Counted from the first letter of the stretch, positions 43,301-51,805 are shown. The stretch: 64,000 nucleotides of DNA from Flavobacteriaceae bacterium CRH (GCA_001507425.1 LMAJ01000023.1:1-64000), one strand, 5' to 3'. Program-made: numbers and translations. The notes: generated from the letters alone by a model not told the origin.

Positions 43301-43587
43301 TCAATAATATAGAAGGAAAATTAGAATATGAGTGTACATACAGAAACAGTAGTTTAGAAGGCGAAAGAATAGAATATTATACCAACGGAAAACCATTTAA
43401 AAAAGAAAATTTTATCAACAATTCATTCGAAGGCAAACAACAATACTTTAAGCAAGACGGACAACTTTGGGCTGAAATATCATTGAAAAGTGATGAATTA
43501 CACGGTAATGCACTAATTTATAACGCTGGGAAACTAGTAGAAACAAAAAAATATGATTCAGATGAATTGGTCGATATTATCAAATAA
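40336..43587 (+). CDS. Exported TPR plus MORN/YwqK-like repeat protein
   Basis: 1083 residues. Signal peptide MRKILLVFFLVSFSKNYAQ. Residues about 25-200 are TPR-like (YDEALKEFHKISKLDPKYLNAQYEIALTLS, YLPNSSTFLYNFAVLYVRKKEPQKAVDILKRIITNNPNHASSHYLLGSIAFENG). From about 370 to the end run some 20 imperfect MORN/YwqK repeats of the form G-x4-YYxxG-x6-Y-x3-K-LNG (for example GKLNGKRTTYYENGNISLTE, GKLNGLTKYYDYVGNLRLTE). Such repeats form elongated beta sheets. The YwqK antitoxin label often given to them is not supported here by any toxin. It probably acts as a periplasmic or surface scaffold. Its 3' end overlaps the next gene by 35 bp, so translation may be coupled. Confidence 0.85.
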   Translation: MRKILLVFFLVSFSKNYAQIDYAYVYNNDSIIKKGVNFYDAEKYDEALKEFHKISKLDPKYLNAQYEIALTLSAQDKKTELKTFLEDLYKRGKMEKNPELYKLYAIFLSNEKEYDLSEKIFTEGEKYLPNSSTFLYNFAVLYVRKKEPQKAVDILKRIITNNPNHASSHYLLGSIAFENGKITEGTLALMSYLIIAPTGQFASEAVVQLNANYGQNYLTENKLVFSKSGDNFEEIETILRNQLPLKKVYKIKSSIDDVLTRQVQAVAEYTAEHKIGDGFFETTYMPWVKQMVEKNQLEGYSYYSLLSLEDKIGKELNKQKKKITSFIDDYVTKDLWSAFGKRKLDLFGKEEEVIVSIRNERPYIIGKQTNGEFQGKCKYLNVYGNLNGELNFIDGNLDGLQKYYDEDGKLTEEKYFTAGKLNGKRTTYYENGNISLTEIYKDDKLNGICTSYFPNGGKNCEINFTNGERDGNLICLYEAGTKKNEIDYTSGKLSGKYNIYNEIGALTETYNCVNDKIEGNYVEYFDGKTVKAEAVYKNGLVEGSYKFYNVNKGLEKENIYALGEIVKSTDYFENGKKSYESLYNKGEIETYSFFDIYGNKYFEEKYKSGELKSGLQFSANDTKGVPVNVTKKSFELKNFDGTLRIKGAFEKGKKTGEWNYLYASGIPRLKEFYISGKTNGISTNYNMNGDLSSKNNFTNDTINGRYEVYDGDKVSQLFNYEKGEQNGPYQTFYSDGAVSTEGYMVESDIEFDKFTYSQNGSISNIEHYISSYLSNRKTFDLKGKQENDIDFKNKTGKFTFSFQNGAYSKNYELKNGILNGKFSSYDKSKTAIVEAEYINGKLHNSYKEYSPVGSILIEKNYYCGKLNGLTKYYDYVGNLRLTEEHNFGVENGKTIRYYNNKSKMIEYNQINGAIVGETTYFNQKGEPIVIIGYDNNVATYFIRKNKTGELNEKVNIENQTAEILSSYPNGKIAIQFKLDKGSINSRFIINNIEGKLEYECTYRNSSLEGERIEYYTNGKPFKKENFINNSFEGKQQYFKQDGQLWAEISLKSDELHGNALIYNAGKLVETKKYDSDELVDIIK

Positions 43588-45496
43588 ATTATTTTTTATA
43601 ATCTGTTTTTTTGCTTTTTTTTCTATTTCAGTTACAGCACAAAAGTCTTTTCAGGATATAAAAAATGTTTATCCTGATTACAATGAAGTCATTTTAGATA
43701 ATTCTGAAACGTATGATATTTCTATAGAAAACAATGCTTTAAAAGTAATACAGGATAATCATGCAGAATCGTTGATTTTAACCCAAAATGGTATATTCAA
43801 CAATAAGGAATCATTTTCTTATTCCGGTCTTATACAATTAAAAAGTTATGAGGCTTATACGGTCATCAATGATAACGGAAAAGAAAAAAAAATAAAAGTT
43901 ACTCAAAGCAATGAAAAGCAATCACAGCAAAGTTCAATTTTTTACAATGATGTAAAAGAGCGTCAGCTTATTTTTCCAAATATCGAAACCGGGGCTAAAA
44001 AAGTCTACAATTATCAGACACAATTTTTAGATCCGCATTTGTTGCACAAACATATTTTTGGAGATGTTTTACCCATTCAAAATTCGACTTTAGAAGTTAG
44101 GGCAGAAAAAAATATTGTTATTGATTATAAAATTTTTAATGACCCTAATAACACTATTTCTTTTTCTAAAACCGAAAAAAAAGGAAAATGGGTTTACAAA
44201 TGGACATTATCTGATATAAAAGCAGCCAAATTTGAAGAGGGCTCACCCGGATATTTATATCAGGTACCGCATATAGACTTTTATATAAAAGAATATACTA
44301 TAAACAATAAAACCACTCCCGTTTTAGGAGATGTGTCTGAATTATTCAATTATTACAAAGCATTTGTAAAAGATTTAAACAAAACAGAAGATCCTGATCT
44401 TAAAGCACTTACTTTAGAAATTACACAAAATAAAACTACTGACGAAGAGAAAGTCAAAAGCATTTTTTATTGGGTAAAAGAAAACATAAAATATATTGCT
44501 TTCGAAAATGGTTATGAAGGTTTTATTCCGCGTGAAGCCAGTTTGGTTTTTCATAGAAAGTTTGGCGATTGTAAAGATATGGGCAGCATAATATCGTGTA
44601 TGGCGCAATACGCCGGCATAAAAGATGTTACAATTGCTTGGATTGGCACACGAAGTATTCCGTACTCTTATAACGATTTAGCAACTCCAGCAGTTGATAA
44701 TCACATGATTGCAATCTTTAAAAAAGGTGATACTTATATTTTTTTAGATGGAACAGACAAAGAAACACGTTACGGAATTCCAACTGCTTTTATACAAGGA
44801 AAAGAAGTTTTATTTAGCGAAAACGACCATTATAAAATTTATCCCGTTCCTGTAGTTCCTGCAAATCAAAATGAGGTTAAAGAAACCGTACAATTAAAGA
44901 TTGACAACAACAAATTGATTGGAACTGCAAAGATGGAACGATTTGGTTATAATCGAAGCCATATTTTAATGCAAATTGGAGACGCTTCTAACAAAACGCG
45001 TCTTGAAATGATGAAATCATTAGTATTAAAGGGAAACAATAAGTTTAATTTAAAAGATTTTAAAGAAGAAAATCTGACCGATAAAGATTTACCTTATACC
45101 ATTGATTACAATTTTGAACTTGACAGTTATATTTTGAAAGTCGATAAAGAGATTTACTTAAATTTATTTTTAGACAAATTTTTAGACAATATAATATTAG
45201 CAAAAGACCGCGTTTCGCAATATGAATTTGACTATTTAACACAATTCACAAGCCAGTATGCTGTAGAAATTCCACAAAATTACACCATAAAATACCTTCC
45301 TAAAAATTTTGATTTAGACAATGATTACGTAAAAGCTCATTTTACTTATGAATTGAAGAAAAACATTCTATATCTAAATGTTAGTTTAACACAAAAGAAA
45401 ATGATGTTGAATAAAATCGATTTTGAACCCTGGAACGAAACGATTAAAAAACTAAAAACTAATTATAACGAAACCATAATCTTATTAGAAAAATAA
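43553..45496 (+). CDS. Transglutaminase-like (DUF3857) exported protein, triad intact
   Basis: 647 residues. Hydrophobic export signal (NKLFFIICFFAFFSISVTAQ, about 11-30). An N-terminal beta-rich DUF3857-type region leads to a transglutaminase-like core: KVKSIFYWVKENIKYIAFE near 300, RKFGDCKDMGSIISCMAQYAGI with Cys340, PAVDNHMIAIF with His384 and YIFLDGTD with Asp399. The full Cys-His-Asp triad suggests protease, amidase or crosslinking activity on envelope proteins. Two starts are possible: ATG 43553 and ATG 43562 (MNWSIL). It overlaps the MORN gene and shares its stop base with the next ATG, so the three are one operon. Confidence 0.88.
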   Translation: MIQMNWSILSNKLFFIICFFAFFSISVTAQKSFQDIKNVYPDYNEVILDNSETYDISIENNALKVIQDNHAESLILTQNGIFNNKESFSYSGLIQLKSYEAYTVINDNGKEKKIKVTQSNEKQSQQSSIFYNDVKERQLIFPNIETGAKKVYNYQTQFLDPHLLHKHIFGDVLPIQNSTLEVRAEKNIVIDYKIFNDPNNTISFSKTEKKGKWVYKWTLSDIKAAKFEEGSPGYLYQVPHIDFYIKEYTINNKTTPVLGDVSELFNYYKAFVKDLNKTEDPDLKALTLEITQNKTTDEEKVKSIFYWVKENIKYIAFENGYEGFIPREASLVFHRKFGDCKDMGSIISCMAQYAGIKDVTIAWIGTRSIPYSYNDLATPAVDNHMIAIFKKGDTYIFLDGTDKETRYGIPTAFIQGKEVLFSENDHYKIYPVPVVPANQNEVKETVQLKIDNNKLIGTAKMERFGYNRSHILMQIGDASNKTRLEMMKSLVLKGNNKFNLKDFKEENLTDKDLPYTIDYNFELDSYILKVDKEIYLNLFLDKFLDNIILAKDRVSQYEFDYLTQFTSQYAVEIPQNYTIKYLPKNFDLDNDYVKAHFTYELKKNILYLNVSLTQKKMMLNKIDFEPWNETIKKLKTNYNETIILLEK

Positions 45497-47466
45497 TGAA
45501 AAAACAATACCTAAAAACATTTTTTACTTTCATCGCATTAATGACAACATCTGTTTTTTTTGCGCAAGATTACAGTTTCAAAGATTATAACTGGAACGAG
45601 AAAGAAAACACTATCGTTGTTCCAACAAATTATAAGGATGAAAAAGAAGTTATTCTAAATCGTATCTCTAAAATAGAAGTAGTTGTCAATAAAAATACTG
45701 CTATTCAATACCGTTTAATACATGAAAAAAGATACATTAATTCTGATGATGCTATTGAGCGCAATAACAAAATTTATATTCCTTTTGGCGGCAATGAAAA
45801 TATCCTGGTTACCAAAGCCCGCGTAATCCTAAAAAGTGGAAAAGTTATTAGCCTGGATAAAAAGGATATTAAGGAAGAAGTTGACCAGGAAAAAGGTATG
45901 AAATACAACTATTTTGCTGTAAACGGTCTTGAAAAAGGTGCCGTTATCGAAAAACTTTATGTTATTGAAGAAGCTCCTGATTTAAAAGGAAACACCATTA
46001 AAATGCAGGATGAATATCCTATTGCAGAAAATAACTTTGAGTTGATAACTCCAGCCCACCTTTTCTTTAAAACAAAATCATATAACGGTTTAAGCGAACC
46101 TGTTCTCGATGAAAAAAAGTTTGAAAACAAAAAGGTTTTAAGCATTACCGAAAAAGATATAGTAGCTTTAAAAGACGATGAACAATATTCTAATTGGGAT
46201 GTTAGACTAAAACTTTTCCGCTATAAAATGGATGCTAACGGCTATACCGGAGCCAGAAACCTTAATAGTTTTAAAGAATACGCGACTAATACTTATGAGT
46301 TAGTAAATCCAGTTTTAGATAAAAAACAAGAAAAGGCAATTGCAACATTTTGTGGTTCTATACCAGAATCTAAAGATGCTCAGGAACAAATCTGGAATAT
46401 CGAAAACAAGATTAAAAAAACTATAATTTATGATAAATATATAGATTCTAAAGAAACTTTAAGTGATGTTATAAAAACAAAACAAGCCAATAGTTTAGAT
46501 ATATTAAAGTTATATACCGCTGTTTTTAAATATTTTAAAATAGAGCAAAACCTTGTCTTTACATCTAATCGCTATAAAATTCCTTTTGATAAAGATTTTG
46601 AAAGCTATGAAAATTTAAATGATTTCATATTCTATTTTCCGGCAATTAAAAAATACCTGACCCCAACTGAAATTGAATATAGAATTCCTCTTTTCCCTAA
46701 TTATTTAGGAAATAATAATGGTTTGTTCATCAAAGAAAAAGTATTTGCAGGTATCCCGATGGGAATTGGAGAAATTAATTTTATTGAGATTCCCGGAACT
46801 GAAATCACGCATGATTTTATGGACATTACTGTAGACTTTACCAAAGATCTAGAAAATCCTGCTATAACAAGCCGTATGACTTATGGAGGTTATTCAGGAT
46901 TGAATTTTCAACCTCTAAAAGATTTTGTATCAGCAGATCAATATAAAACCATGCTAAAAAGTGTTTCTGAAAATTATACACTAAAAAGTGAATATAAAAC
47001 ACTTACTACAGAAAATGACGGAATCGATTTTATTGGAAAAAAACCTTATATAATGAATTTAACTTTTGACGGAAAAGATATGATTCAGAAAGCAGGTGGA
47101 AATTATTTATTTTCTGTTGGACAAACCATTGGAAGCCAGATGCAATTTTATCAGGAAAATAAAAGAATATTGCCTATAGAGATTGATTATCCTCATTATT
47201 ATACCAGAAAAATAAAAATCATATTGCCACAAGGGGCCACGATTAAAAACCTGGATAAGTTTGTAATGGATTATAAAACACAACTTAACGGTAAAACGGA
47301 GGCTGCTTTTATTAGCAATTACACTCAAAATAAAAATGAAGTAACTATTGAAAATACAGAATTTTACAACATCATCAATTATCCTTTGGCTAATTTTGAA
47401 GAATATAAAGCTGTAATTAATGCTGCTGCTGATTTTAACAAAATTGTAGTTATTGTAACACAGTAA
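45496..47466 (+). CDS. DUF3857/transglutaminase-like exported protein, triad degenerate
   Basis: 656 residues. Signal MKKQYLKTFFTFIALMTTSVFFAQ. The same architecture as the preceding gene: a beta-rich N-terminal part with RVILKSGKVISLDKKDI and GLEKGAVIEKLYVIEEAPD, then a transglutaminase-like region. Aligned by eye, the Cys of FGDCKD falls on Ser333 (QANSLD), the His of DNHMI on Asp376 (LNDFI), and the Asp of LDGTD on Thr389 (LTPTE). So the fold seems kept and the catalytic triad lost: a candidate pseudoenzyme or substrate adaptor for its neighbour. The start overlaps the previous stop (TAATG). Confidence 0.82.
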   Translation: MKKQYLKTFFTFIALMTTSVFFAQDYSFKDYNWNEKENTIVVPTNYKDEKEVILNRISKIEVVVNKNTAIQYRLIHEKRYINSDDAIERNNKIYIPFGGNENILVTKARVILKSGKVISLDKKDIKEEVDQEKGMKYNYFAVNGLEKGAVIEKLYVIEEAPDLKGNTIKMQDEYPIAENNFELITPAHLFFKTKSYNGLSEPVLDEKKFENKKVLSITEKDIVALKDDEQYSNWDVRLKLFRYKMDANGYTGARNLNSFKEYATNTYELVNPVLDKKQEKAIATFCGSIPESKDAQEQIWNIENKIKKTIIYDKYIDSKETLSDVIKTKQANSLDILKLYTAVFKYFKIEQNLVFTSNRYKIPFDKDFESYENLNDFIFYFPAIKKYLTPTEIEYRIPLFPNYLGNNNGLFIKEKVFAGIPMGIGEINFIEIPGTEITHDFMDITVDFTKDLENPAITSRMTYGGYSGLNFQPLKDFVSADQYKTMLKSVSENYTLKSEYKTLTTENDGIDFIGKKPYIMNLTFDGKDMIQKAGGNYLFSVGQTIGSQMQFYQENKRILPIEIDYPHYYTRKIKIILPQGATIKNLDKFVMDYKTQLNGKTEAAFISNYTQNKNEVTIENTEFYNIINYPLANFEEYKAVINAAADFNKIVVIVTQ

Positions 47467-47489
47467 ATAAGAAATTGAATTTTAAAAAT

Positions 47490-47520
47490 AAACCCGACAG
47501 ATTTAAAATCTGTCGGGTTT
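47490..47520. terminator. Bidirectional terminator (stem AAACCCGACAGATTT)
   Basis: A 15-bp perfect stem closes the MORN-transglutaminase operon and can also end the convergent gene at 47534. It shares the CCCGACAG stem with the terminator at 40136 just before the operon. Confidence 0.88.
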
Positions 47521-47533
47521 TATAATTTTAATC

Positions 47534-47950
47534 TTAAACACTAGAAATATTATAAACTATAATATGATCGTCGTAATTAATATAAAGCTGCTTGCGATAG
47601 TCTTGTTTTTTTCTTGTTATGATAGAAAGCTTGCACTCAATACCTTCATTGTCTTTGCATAAAAATGAATACGTAATATCTGTGTCATTTTCTTCACGTT
47701 CAATATAATCCATGATTCTAAAAAGCTGAATCTCCTGCGAATAAACTACTATTCGATGTTTATTGGTGTCGAGAATTACTGAAAGATTAACGAGATCAAG
47801 ATTAGACCATTCGCCCCATTTTCCCTTTTCATTTTTTTCTAAAACACTAAATCCTGACGTTCTAAATTGATACGATTGGGCATAAGTTTGTTGAAAACCC
47901 AGCGTTAAAAAAAATAGTGTTATATATATAGATGTGCGTATGATTTTCAT
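47534..47950 (-). CDS. Exported protein of unknown function
   Basis: 138 residues. Signal peptide MKIIRTSIYITLFFLTLGFQQTYAQ. The mature part is short and beta-rich (GFSVLEKNEKGKWGEWSNLDLVNLSVILDTNKHRIVVYSQEIQLFRIMDYIE) with two Cys (FLCKDNEGIECKL) that could pair. Proteins of this style, with KWGEWSxxxxxNxxIxxDxxxxxIxIxS wording, occur singly in many flavobacteria, but I know of no function. It is followed by the terminator at 47490 and stands 20 bp downstream of the FabK/NMO-like gene, so it may be cotranscribed with it. Confidence 0.78.
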   Translation of the reverse strand: MKIIRTSIYITLFFLTLGFQQTYAQSYQFRTSGFSVLEKNEKGKWGEWSNLDLVNLSVILDTNKHRIVVYSQEIQLFRIMDYIEREENDTDITYSFLCKDNEGIECKLSIITRKKQDYRKQLYINYDDHIIVYNISSV

Positions 47951-47970
47951 ATTGTAATTCTTGCAAGCGT

Positions 47971-48915
47971 TTAAAACTCAAATTTAGCCTTTTCCAGGCA
48001 GGCAATTTCAAAATCTGCTATCATTTCCTGAATAATTTGTTCTGCAGGTAAAATTTCATGGATTAATCCTGAAATTTGCCCAATTTCTAATTCTCCTTCT
48101 TCGAGATCACCCTCAAACATTCCTTTTTTAGCTCTTGCTCTTCCCAAAAGTTGCGTTAGGTCTTCTTTTGAAGGCGCTTTTTCATATAAAGACTGAACAT
48201 CCTGATAGAATTTATTCTTAATTAATCGAACCGGAGCTAATTCTTTCAATGTCAATTGAGTATCTCCTTCTTTTAAATTAACTATTGTTTTTTTAAAATT
48301 ATGATGCGCTGATGATTCTACAGAAGCAGCAAAACGACTTCCAACCTGAACGCCATCCGCACCTAAAATCATTGCAGCCAACATTCCTCTTCCCGTTGCA
48401 ATTCCGCCCGCAGCAATAAGTGGAATCTCAATTTTTTCTTTTACCATCGGAATCAAAGTCAACGTTGTTGTTTCTTCCCTACCATTATGTCCGCCAGCTT
48501 CAAAACCTTCAGCAACAACAGCATCAACTCCTGCTTCTTGCGATTTAAGCGCAAATAAGCTGCTACTTACAACATGAACTACAATAATCCCTTTTGACTT
48601 TAAAAAAGAAGTCCAGGTTTTAGGATTTCCCGCCGAAGTAAAAACAATTTTCACGCCTTCTTCGACCACAATATTCATAATTTCTTCGATGTTAGGATAT
48701 AACATCGGAATATTGACACCAAAAGGTTTATCGGTTGCTTTTTTACATTTCTGAATATGCTCTCGTAAAACTTCAGGATACATAGATCCCGCGCCTATAA
48801 GTCCTAAACCTCCAGCATTACTTACTGCTGAAGCTAATTTATAGCCACTATTCCAGATCATCCCTCCTTGAATAATTGGGTATTTTATATTAAAAAGCTG
48901 AGTAATTCTATTCAT
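47971..48915 (-). CDS. Nitronate monooxygenase / FabK-like flavoprotein
   Basis: 314 residues, FMN-binding TIM barrel. Motifs: YPIIQGGMIWNSGYKLASAVSNAGGLGLIGAGSM at the N-terminus, KPFGVNIPM near 63, VFTSAGNPKTW near 92, VDAVVAEGFEAGGHNGRE near 129 (with the His conserved in this family), IPLIAAGGIATGRGMLAAMILGADGVQVGSRFAAS near 167-200. Members are either nitronate monooxygenases or FabK enoyl-ACP reductases; EGFEAGGHNG is found in both groups, and the sequence alone does not decide. It follows the T9SS protease gene by 10 bp on the same strand. Confidence 0.85.
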   Translation of the reverse strand: MNRITQLFNIKYPIIQGGMIWNSGYKLASAVSNAGGLGLIGAGSMYPEVLREHIQKCKKATDKPFGVNIPMLYPNIEEIMNIVVEEGVKIVFTSAGNPKTWTSFLKSKGIIVVHVVSSSLFALKSQEAGVDAVVAEGFEAGGHNGREETTTLTLIPMVKEKIEIPLIAAGGIATGRGMLAAMILGADGVQVGSRFAASVESSAHHNFKKTIVNLKEGDTQLTLKELAPVRLIKNKFYQDVQSLYEKAPSKEDLTQLLGRARAKKGMFEGDLEEGELEIGQISGLIHEILPAEQIIQEMIADFEIACLEKAKFEF

Positions 48916-48925
48916 TCAAAAAATA

Positions 48926-50536
48926 TTATTGCTTAACAATCTTTCCTGTTTTATGCAAACCTTCGGCATCAAAAGTATAAAAATAGAGTCCGCTTTTTAG
49001 GGATTGCAAGGAAAGAATTGGATTTTGATTTGTAATTTGTTTTTCGATAAGTTTTTGGCCTAAAACAGAATAAATAATTACCGAAGCCACTTCGTTTTGA
49101 TCTGAAAAAGAAAAAGAAATACTGGTTTGAGCCGGATTTGGATAAACAGAAAATGATGGAGTACTCTCAAAACTTTCTATTCCTAAAGTCGATCCGAAAT
49201 TAGGAATTCCATATCCGTAATTATTATTTGGAGTGGTATATTTATCTGACGATTCCAGAATCATTTGCCTGATTTGGTGGTTGGTTTTAGATGGAAAAGC
49301 CTGCCATAAACAAGCAATCATTCCTGCCATAATTGGGCATGAAAAAGAAGTTCCGCTTGAAGTTGTAATAGTTCCTGATGCATTCGAAACCACTGCAGCA
49401 GTGCCTAAACACATAACATCCGGTTTTATTCTTCCATCAGAACTTGGTCCAATTGAGCTAAAACCAGATTTTACTTTCGATGCCGTAACAGATCCAACAG
49501 TAATAACCGAAACGGCATCTGCCGGTGCGCCTATATGCGGCTCGCTTGTAGCCCCTTCATTTCCTGCCGATGCTACTACAATTATACCTTTGCTAAAAGC
49601 AATTTCCGCACCACGCGAAATAAAATTAGTCGTTCCGTTCATATCACTATATATATGATTGTAGCTGGAATTTGTAAAATCAGCAAAATATCCTAATGAA
49701 GTTGTAATAATATCAACTCCTAAACTATCTGCTTTTTCGGCAGCTTCTACCCAAAGCGATTCTTCAACCGGTCCTTCAGAAGCATCATCTTCTGTAATAA
49801 ATAAATAATATGAAGCGTCCGGAGCAGTTCCTACCAAAGCGTTTTCTTTATAACCTCCCATTGTAGAAAGTACCATTGTACCGTGATCATCTCCTGCGTA
49901 AAAATTTGAATTTCGGGAAACAAAATCATAACCACCTAAAATTCTATTATTTGCAATCAGATTTTGAAAAGGCTGCGCTGTATTCACTCCGGGAAATCCC
50001 GCATCTAAAACAGCTATTATTTTGCCGGCACCCGTATAATTTTGCTGATGTAAAACTTGCCCGTTAAGCATCTGGATTTGATTTGCAGATGATCCGTAAG
50101 CATAATCAACCGTAGTTTTGAGTTTTACATTTGTTTTTGAAATTTGATTTTCTGAAACTTTTTTAGAAGTCACGTTCAAATTTCTATTTGCAAAAACTAC
50201 CTTATCAACAAATGAAAATGATTTTAATGCCAAAATATTAGCCTGAGTTCCCTGAATATGAAGTGCATTTAACCATTTCGATTGTGCTTTTATGGTAATG
50301 CCAGTACTTGATTTTATTTGGCTGACAAAAGTTTTTTCTAACGGAACATCAGTAAAATTTAAAGCGATATTTTGATTGGTTCTGCGATCTAAGGCGCGTT
50401 GCGAAAGCATTTCTGATGGAGTATCTAAAAAGCTTTGAGCATTAGGTTTTGCATTAAAATAAACCCAGGCATCTTCTGCTTGCGAAAACATCGCAAAAGA
50501 AAACAGCAACATAAAAAAACTGAAATAGTACTTCAT
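48926..50536 (-). CDS. Subtilisin-family (S8) serine protease with T9SS sorting domain
   Basis: 536 residues. Signal peptide MKYYFSFFMLLFSFAMFSQ. The catalytic triad is visible: Asp in IIAVLDAGFPGVN near 176, His in YAGDDHGTMVLS near 217, Ser in SGTSFSCPIMAGMIA near 400. The oxyanion Asn lies in IVVASAGNEGATSE. The last 80 residues form a type A type IX secretion C-terminal domain: FSVYPNPAQTSISFSF, VIIYSVLGQKLIEKQI and LKSGLYFYTFDAEGLHKTGKIVKQ. The protease is therefore predicted to be moved across the outer membrane by the T9SS and released or anchored on the surface. Likely role in protein degradation for nutrition. Confidence 0.93.
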   Translation of the reverse strand: MKYYFSFFMLLFSFAMFSQAEDAWVYFNAKPNAQSFLDTPSEMLSQRALDRRTNQNIALNFTDVPLEKTFVSQIKSSTGITIKAQSKWLNALHIQGTQANILALKSFSFVDKVVFANRNLNVTSKKVSENQISKTNVKLKTTVDYAYGSSANQIQMLNGQVLHQQNYTGAGKIIAVLDAGFPGVNTAQPFQNLIANNRILGGYDFVSRNSNFYAGDDHGTMVLSTMGGYKENALVGTAPDASYYLFITEDDASEGPVEESLWVEAAEKADSLGVDIITTSLGYFADFTNSSYNHIYSDMNGTTNFISRGAEIAFSKGIIVVASAGNEGATSEPHIGAPADAVSVITVGSVTASKVKSGFSSIGPSSDGRIKPDVMCLGTAAVVSNASGTITTSSGTSFSCPIMAGMIACLWQAFPSKTNHQIRQMILESSDKYTTPNNNYGYGIPNFGSTLGIESFESTPSFSVYPNPAQTSISFSFSDQNEVASVIIYSVLGQKLIEKQITNQNPILSLQSLKSGLYFYTFDAEGLHKTGKIVKQ

Positions 50537-50580
50537 ACTTTACTTTTTTAAAGGCCAGGCCTCTGTAAAAAAGTATAAAG

Positions 50581-51768
50581 CTAAGAAATTACTCCCGAAC
50601 CAACTAATTCATTATCGAAATACCAAGCCGCGAATTGCCCTTCTGTAATAGCAGATTGAGGTTCATCAAAAGAAATATACATTCCGTCTTCAAATTGATG
50701 CAAAGTTGCTTTTTGCAAAGGCTGACGGTAACGAATTCTCGCCATTACTTCCATCGTTTCTCCAACATTCAATGTTAAATCGGTACGTATCCAGTGTACT
50801 TCAGATTTTTCAATAAATAAAGCTTTTTTAAATAAACCAGGATGCTGGCTTGTTAAACCTGTATAAATAGTATTGGTTTCGACATCTGTAGCAATAATAA
50901 ACAACGGATCTGTTGTTCCGCCTACATTAAGCCCTTTTCGTTGTCCTATCGTAAAATAATGGGCACCCTGATGCTTTCCAACCACTTTTCCCATTGTTGG
51001 AAGATAATCTCGCTTTTGAGATTCTAATTTTATTTCTTCCTGAAATGATAAACCAGCAGGTTTTTCTATAGTATAAATAGAATCGTTTTTATCGATTTGA
51101 ACAATTTTACCATCTTTTGGCTGCAATTTTTGTTGCAAAAATTCAGGTAAACGCACTTTACCGATGAAACATAATCCTTGAGAATCTTTCTTTTCTGCAG
51201 TAACCAAATCCATTTCAGCAGCGATTTCGCGCACTTCAGGTTTCGTTAAAGCGCCAATTGGAAATAATGATTTTGCCAATTGATCTTGCGATAACTGACA
51301 TAAAAAATAAGATTGATCTTTGTTATTGTCTGCTCCGGCAATTAATTGATAAACGGGTTTTCCATCAACTTCAATTTCATTTTTTTGACAATAATGTCCT
51401 GTAGCTACATAATCTGCTCCAAGACTTAGGGCAATTTTCATAAAAACATCAAATTTGATTTCGCGGTTGCAAAGAACATCAGGATTTGGAGTTCTCCCTT
51501 TTTCATATTCGTTGAACATATAATCAACGATTTTTTCTTTGTATTCTTCACTTAAATCAACAGTTTGAAACGGTATTCCAAGTTTTTCAGCTACTAGCAA
51601 TGCATCATTACTATCTTCTAACCACGGACATTCATTAGAAATAGTAACTGAATCATCGTGCCAGTTTTTCATAAAAAGCCCAATAACTTCGTAACCTTGT
51701 TGTTGCAATAAATAAGCAGCAACACTAGAATCTACTCCACCGGAAAGTCCAACAACTACACGTTTCAT
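50581..51768 (-). CDS. mnmA: tRNA-specific 2-thiouridylase MnmA
   Basis: 395 residues. Thiolates U34 of tRNA-Lys, tRNA-Glu and tRNA-Gln. PP-loop VGLSGGVDSSVAA at residue 6, the catalytic Cys in NPDVLCNREIKFD and its disulfide partner in QGLCFIGKV, and IGQRKGLNVGG. It is longer than E. coli MnmA (368) because of an insertion of about 30 residues before the HQGAHYFTIGQRKG motif (YTIEKPAGLSFQEEIKLES region). RBS AAAGGAG precedes the ATG, and an extended -7 promoter lies 24 bp upstream. Confidence 0.96.
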   Translation of the reverse strand: MKRVVVGLSGGVDSSVAAYLLQQQGYEVIGLFMKNWHDDSVTISNECPWLEDSNDALLVAEKLGIPFQTVDLSEEYKEKIVDYMFNEYEKGRTPNPDVLCNREIKFDVFMKIALSLGADYVATGHYCQKNEIEVDGKPVYQLIAGADNNKDQSYFLCQLSQDQLAKSLFPIGALTKPEVREIAAEMDLVTAEKKDSQGLCFIGKVRLPEFLQQKLQPKDGKIVQIDKNDSIYTIEKPAGLSFQEEIKLESQKRDYLPTMGKVVGKHQGAHYFTIGQRKGLNVGGTTDPLFIIATDVETNTIYTGLTSQHPGLFKKALFIEKSEVHWIRTDLTLNVGETMEVMARIRYRQPLQKATLHQFEDGMYISFDEPQSAITEGQFAAWYFDNELVGSGVIS

Positions 51769-51791
51769 TTTAACTCCTTTATATTTTTATA

Positions 51792-51805
51792 AGGGTGCAA
51801 AGGTA
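51792..51805 (-). promoter_or_regulatory. Extended -7 promoter element TACCTTTGCACCCT
   Basis: On the minus strand an exact TAnnTTTG is followed by CACCCT, 24 bp before the mnmA ATG. It shares the extension with 15935-15948 and 30224-30237. Confidence 0.6.
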
